Shown here in pieces: positions 61,071 to 64,000 of a DNA stretch of 64,000 nucleotides. The position numbers were made by a program, and so were the translations under genes. Source of the stretch: Mesorhizobium koreense (GTDB taxonomy: Bacteria; Pseudomonadota; Alphaproteobacteria; Rhizobiales; Rhizobiaceae); the NCBI RefSeq assembly GCF_031656215.1, contig NZ_CP134228.1, positions 1,817,001-1,881,000 of the forward strand, read 5' to 3'. How positions within the stretch are numbered: the first letter of the stretch is position 1; each line of letters begins with the position of its first letter. The notes beneath the pieces were generated by a model. The model was given only the letters and a program-made list of their open reading frames with translations. It did no database searches and had not been told where the DNA came from.

Positions 61071-62135
61071 TCAGGCCGCCATGCACGCTTCGAAGCTCTT
61101 TGTCAGCCGCTCGGCGTCGAGCTCACGGCCGATGAAGACAAGCCGGCTTTCGTGCTTCTCGCTGTCCTTCCACGGGCGCTGGTGGTCGCCCTCGATGATC
61201 ATGTGCACGCCTTGCAGCACGTAGCGGTCGGGATCGTCCTTGAAGGCGATGATGCCCTTGAGGCGAAGGATGTTCGGGCCTTCGAGCTGCGTCACCTTCT
61301 GGATCCAGGGGAAGAATTTCCGTGAGTCCATCTCGCCGCCTCTGAGCGACACCGACTGCACCGTCACGTCGTGGATGTCCGACAGCTCGCCGTCATGGTG
61401 ATGGTGGTGGTGATGATCGTGGCCGTCATGATCGTGATGATGGTCATGATCGTGGTCGTGCCCGTCATGGTCATGTTCGTCCGCGTCGAGGAAGTGAGGA
61501 TCGTTCTCCAGCGCTCGGTCGAGGTCGAAGGCGCCGCGGTCGAGCACTTCAGAAAGGTCGATGCCGGCGCGGGTCGTGCGATGGATGCGCGCCGACGGGT
61601 TGATGGCACGGATCGTCGCTTCGACGTGTTCAAGTTCCTCCTCGCTGACGAGATCGGTCTTGTTAAGCAGGACCACGTCGGCAAAGGCGATCTGGTCTTC
61701 CGCCTCGCGACTGTCCTTAAGCCTGAGCGGCAGATGCTTGGCGTCGACCAGCGCCACCACGGCGTCGAGCCTGGTCTTTGCGCGTACGTCGTCGTCCATG
61801 AAGAAGGTCTGCGCAACCGGCACGGGATCGGCAAGCCCGGTCGTCTCGACCAGGATCGCGTCGAAACGGCCCGGTCGCCGCATCAGCCCCTCGACGACGC
61901 GGATCAGGTCGCCGCGCACCGTGCAGCAGACGCAGCCATTGTTCATCTCGTAGATTTCCTCGTCGGATTCCACGATCAGGTCGTTGTCGATGCCGATCTC
62001 GCCGAACTCGTTGACGATGATGGCGTAGCGCTTGCCGTGGTCCTCCGAAAGGATGCGGTTCAAAAGCGTCGTCTTGCCGGACCCGAGGTAACCGGTCAGC
62101 ACGGTTACCGGGATCTGCGCCTGGGTGTCGGTCAT
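61071..62135 (-). CDS. CobW/COG0523-family metallochaperone GTPase with His-rich loop
   Basis: The product is 354 aa. It has Walker [21 protein letters not shown], the metal CxCC motif [15 protein letters not shown], Walker [15 protein letters not shown] and [15 protein letters not shown] loop near residues 222-250 is nearly pure His and Asp (over twenty His), as in zinc chaperones such as ZNG1/ZagA. The C-terminal CobW_C domain has [20 protein letters not shown] and [20 protein letters not shown]. Its likely role is zinc (or another divalent metal) delivery. The WD40 gene is co-transcribed. A PHO-box-like sequence lies upstream. Confidence 0.92.
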   Translation of the reverse strand: MTDTQAQIPVTVLTGYLGSGKTTLLNRILSEDHGKRYAIIVNEFGEIGIDNDLIVESDEEIYEMNNGCVCCTVRGDLIRVVEGLMRRPGRFDAILVETTGLADPVPVAQTFFMDDDVRAKTRLDAVVALVDAKHLPLRLKDSREAEDQIAFADVVLLNKTDLVSEEELEHVEATIRAINPSARIHRTTRAGIDLSEVLDRGAFDLDRALENDPHFLDADEHDHDGHDHDHDHHHDHDGHDHHHHHHHDGELSDIHDVTVQSVSLRGGEMDSRKFFPWIQKVTQLEGPNILRLKGIIAFKDDPDRYVLQGVHMIIEGDHQRPWKDSEKHESRLVFIGRELDAERLTKSFEACMAA

Positions 62136-62199
62136 GGTATTCCTCTTTCGGATGCGCGTTTCATATAGGACGGCGGCTTCCCGATTGCACGCCCCTTGA

Positions 62200-62217
62200 T
62201 TGTCATCCGGCTGTCAC
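62200..62217. promoter_or_regulatory. Possible PHO box upstream of the CobW-family gene
   Basis: TTGTCAT-CCGG-CTGTCAC matches the PhoB consensus CTGTCAT-N4-CTGTCAT at 12 of 14 informative positions. It lies in the 198-bp gap between the divergent CobW-family and MarR genes, 65 bp from the CobW start. Confidence 0.35.
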
Positions 62218-62333
62218 ATGGGTCTGCAATGAAAGCACATCCGTTGCCGGCAAAATGTCGCCAGCGGCATGACGGTTGCGAAAGTTTCGGCTGCCGCTAA
62301 GTTTCGTATCCGGACGGCCGGAGAGGAAAAGCC

Positions 62334-62819
62334 ATGGCCAGGGGCAACAGGGTCGCGACGATGAATCTGCTGCAATCGGCCGCGCGGCTTTCGCGCACCG
62401 CTCTGGCGTCACGGCTGAACGGCCAAGGCCTCTATCCCGGGCAGGACCAGATCGTGCTGGCGTTGGCCGAAGAGGACGGGCAGACGCCCGGCCAGCTCGC
62501 GCTCCGCCTGGGCGTCAGGCCGCCCACCATCACCAAGACCCTCAACCGGCTGCAGGGCCAGGGCTTCCTTGCCAAACAGGCTTCCGAGCAGGACGGGCGG
62601 CAGGCGCATGTATTCCTGACGGAAAGCGGGCGCGATGCCATCAAGGCGATCGAGAAATCCGTGCGCAAGACGCAGAAACTCGCGCTGAAGGGCCTCGACA
62701 AGAAGGAGCAGAAGACGCTCGCCAAGCTTCTCCGGCGTATCGAGGCAAACCTGTCGGATGCCGAGTATATCGAGGCGGACGAGGGAACCGAGGAAGAGAC
62801 GCCGGCCGCCGCCGAATAG
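62334..62819 (+). CDS. MarR-family transcriptional regulator
   Basis: The product is 161 aa. The winged HTH is GQTPGQLALRLGVRPPTITK, TLNRLQGQGFLAKQASEQDG and RQAHVFLTESGRDAIKAIEK, as in MarR. N- and C-terminal helices form the dimer interface, and the acidic C-terminus (EADEGTEEETPAAAE) is family-variable. GGAGAGGAAAAG precedes the ATG. It is divergent from the CobW-family gene and 107 bp upstream of a LacI-type gene. The ligand and targets are unknown. Confidence 0.9.
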   Translation: MARGNRVATMNLLQSAARLSRTALASRLNGQGLYPGQDQIVLALAEEDGQTPGQLALRLGVRPPTITKTLNRLQGQGFLAKQASEQDGRQAHVFLTESGRDAIKAIEKSVRKTQKLALKGLDKKEQKTLAKLLRRIEANLSDAEYIEADEGTEEETPAAAE

Positions 62820-62926
62820 CCTCCTTCCGCGTAACGCCGCTGCAGCCGAAAAAGCTTTGATCCGGCCATCTTTCGATGGCATAAGCAGCTTTAAACTGTT
62901 TAAGGCTCGCTTGCCGGGAGAGGGTT

Positions 62927-63946
62927 CTGGCCCAGAAGATCAAGCTGTCCACGATCGCCGATGCGCTGAAGGTATCGACGGCCACGGTGTCGCTGGCGCT
63001 CCGCGATTCGCCGCTCGTCGCCGACAAGACGCGCGAGCGCATCAAGGAGCACGCGCGCGCCATCGGCTATATCTACAACCGCCGCGCGGCGAGCCTTCGG
63101 ACGTCCCGCTCGGGTATCGTCGGCGTCGTCGTGCACGACATCATGAACCCGTTCTACGCCGAGATCCTGCGTTCGATCGAATCCGAGCTCGATCGCGGCC
63201 GCCAGACCTTCCTGCTCTGCAACCATTACGACGATCTGGAAAAGCAGCGCACCTTCATCGACACGCTGCTTCAGCTCGGCGCCGACGGCGTCATCATGTC
63301 GGCGGCGATCGGCACGCCGAAGGAGGACATCGCGCTGGCCGAGGAGAACGGTCTGCCGGCGGTGCTGATCGCCCGCAGCGTGACGGGCGCGGATGTGCCC
63401 GTCTTTCGCGGCGACGATGCCTACGGGATCGGCCTTGCCACCAACCATCTGATCTCGCTGGGACACAGCCGCATCGCCATGATCGGCGGCACGGACAACA
63501 CTTCTACCGGGCGCGACCGCTATCGCGGCTACGTGATCGCCATGAAAAAGGCCGGCATGGAACTGAAGTCCGAATGGCGGCTGTCCGGCCCGCGTACCAA
63601 GCAGTCGGGCTTCGAGGCGGCGCAACAATTCCTGGCCTTGAAGGACAAACCGACGGCCGCCGTCTGCTGGAACGACCTCGTCGCGATCGGACTGATGAAC
63701 GGCATCGCGCGCGCGGGCATGGTGACGGGCGTGGATATCTCGGTCACCGGCTATGACGATTTGGAAGAGGCGGCAATCGCCACTCCTGCGCTGACGACCG
63801 TCTGGAATGGGCAGCGCGAAGTCGGGCGCCGCGCCGCGCGGGCTCTGCTCGATCGCCTGAGCGGTATTGAAGTCCATGGCGGGCAGGAACTCATCCGACC
63901 GGAACTGCATGTTCGTCAGTCCACCGGCCGACCGAAAGAAAGATGA
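62927..63946 (+). CDS. LacI-family transcriptional regulator with probable CTG start
   Basis: The product is 339 aa if read from the CTG at 62927. The HTH (KIKLSTIADALKVSTATVSL, then ALRDSPLVADKTRERIKEHA and GYIYNRRAASL) is complete only with this start; the next usable start, GTG at 62987, would remove half of the DNA-binding domain. GGGAGAGG stands 5 nt before the CTG, and no ATG, GTG or TTG is in frame upstream. The effector domain is the sugar-binding PBP type (IVGVVVHDIMNPFYAEILRS through SVTGYDDLEEAAIATPALTT). It probably regulates the gene that starts at 63965. Confidence 0.85.
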   Translation: MAQKIKLSTIADALKVSTATVSLALRDSPLVADKTRERIKEHARAIGYIYNRRAASLRTSRSGIVGVVVHDIMNPFYAEILRSIESELDRGRQTFLLCNHYDDLEKQRTFIDTLLQLGADGVIMSAAIGTPKEDIALAEENGLPAVLIARSVTGADVPVFRGDDAYGIGLATNHLISLGHSRIAMIGGTDNTSTGRDRYRGYVIAMKKAGMELKSEWRLSGPRTKQSGFEAAQQFLALKDKPTAAVCWNDLVAIGLMNGIARAGMVTGVDISVTGYDDLEEAAIATPALTTVWNGQREVGRRAARALLDRLSGIEVHGGQELIRPELHVRQSTGRPKER

Positions 63947-63964
63947 AGAAGTGAGAGAGACGGA

Positions 63965-64000
63965 ATGAAAGCTTTGGGTGAAATCGGCGTGCTTGTGCCG
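63965..64000 (+). CDS. Start of an unidentified gene (partial, cut by the right edge)
   Basis: Only 12 codons are visible (MKALGEIGVLVP). GAGAGAGACGG lies before the ATG, 18 bp after the LacI gene stop. It is too short to assign, but the position suggests it is co-transcribed with, and perhaps controlled by, the LacI regulator. Confidence 0.5.
   Translation, partial: MKALGEIGVLVP

Overview
The window looks like chromosomal DNA from a GC-rich alphaproteobacterium of the Hyphomicrobiales, probably near Mesorhizobium, Aminobacter or other Phyllobacteriaceae. This rests on the gene families present (fused PuuE-UraD, PuuD, BKACE, GlxA-type AraC regulators, a paired CobW and WD40 gene) and on four intergenic palindromic repeat elements of a type common in rhizobia. 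The species is inferred, not shown. No rRNA, tRNA, prophage, insertion sequence or CRISPR array was seen.

Layout. 1-4196 (minus): the cas3-cas5c-cas8c end of a type I-C CRISPR-Cas locus, with cas8c cut by the left edge. 4758-8173: a LysR regulator, a secreted ankyrin protein, a cytidine-deaminase-fold deaminase and a CynX-like transporter. 8258-12848: a TetR regulator divergent from a three-subunit molybdenum aldehyde oxidoreductase (PaoABC type), with a palindrome in the promoter. 12876-18909: a small membrane protein, then a complete LIV-type ABC importer followed by a cupin dioxygenase-like gene. 18923-26620: an SDR, a membrane-anchored unknown, xylB, a purine-nucleoside-permease-family protein, a His-rich secreted peptide, xylA and a polyol dehydrogenase. 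26602-30053: a PcaR-like IclR regulator and pcaIJF (end of the beta-ketoadipate pathway). 30095-30783: a VapBC module. 30854-39267: a carnitine/gamma-butyrobetaine-type catabolic cluster.

39274-59129 is a purine salvage and degradation region. It holds xdhC/xdhB/xdhA and uraH on the minus strand. On the plus strand are a puuE-uraD fusion, (S)-ureidoglycine aminohydrolase, allA and a deaminase. A RelBE-like module and a complete oligopeptide-type ABC importer follow, then a LysR regulator divergent from puuD-guaD, and a glycerate 2-kinase. Together these would take guanine via xanthine, urate, 5-hydroxyisourate, OHCU, allantoin and allantoate to ureidoglycolate, glyoxylate and urea. Only allantoate amidohydrolase (allC) is missing here. 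59364-62135 (minus) carries a UdgX-type uracil-DNA glycosylase, a WD40 protein and a COG0523 GTPase. 62334-64000 holds a MarR regulator, a LacI regulator that appears to start at CTG, and the first codons of another gene.

The strongest unusual signals are: a palindromic repeat inserted in frame inside the ADP-forming acyl-CoA synthetase of the carnitine cluster; two long perfect inverted-repeat pairs sharing the same 43-bp arm at loci 25 kb apart; the composition of the carnitine/butyrobetaine operon (CaiD beside BKACE and a carnitine dehydrogenase with a lysine-rich tail and no thioesterase domain); the UdgX KRIH motif; the CTG-start LacI gene; and several clear operator palindromes.
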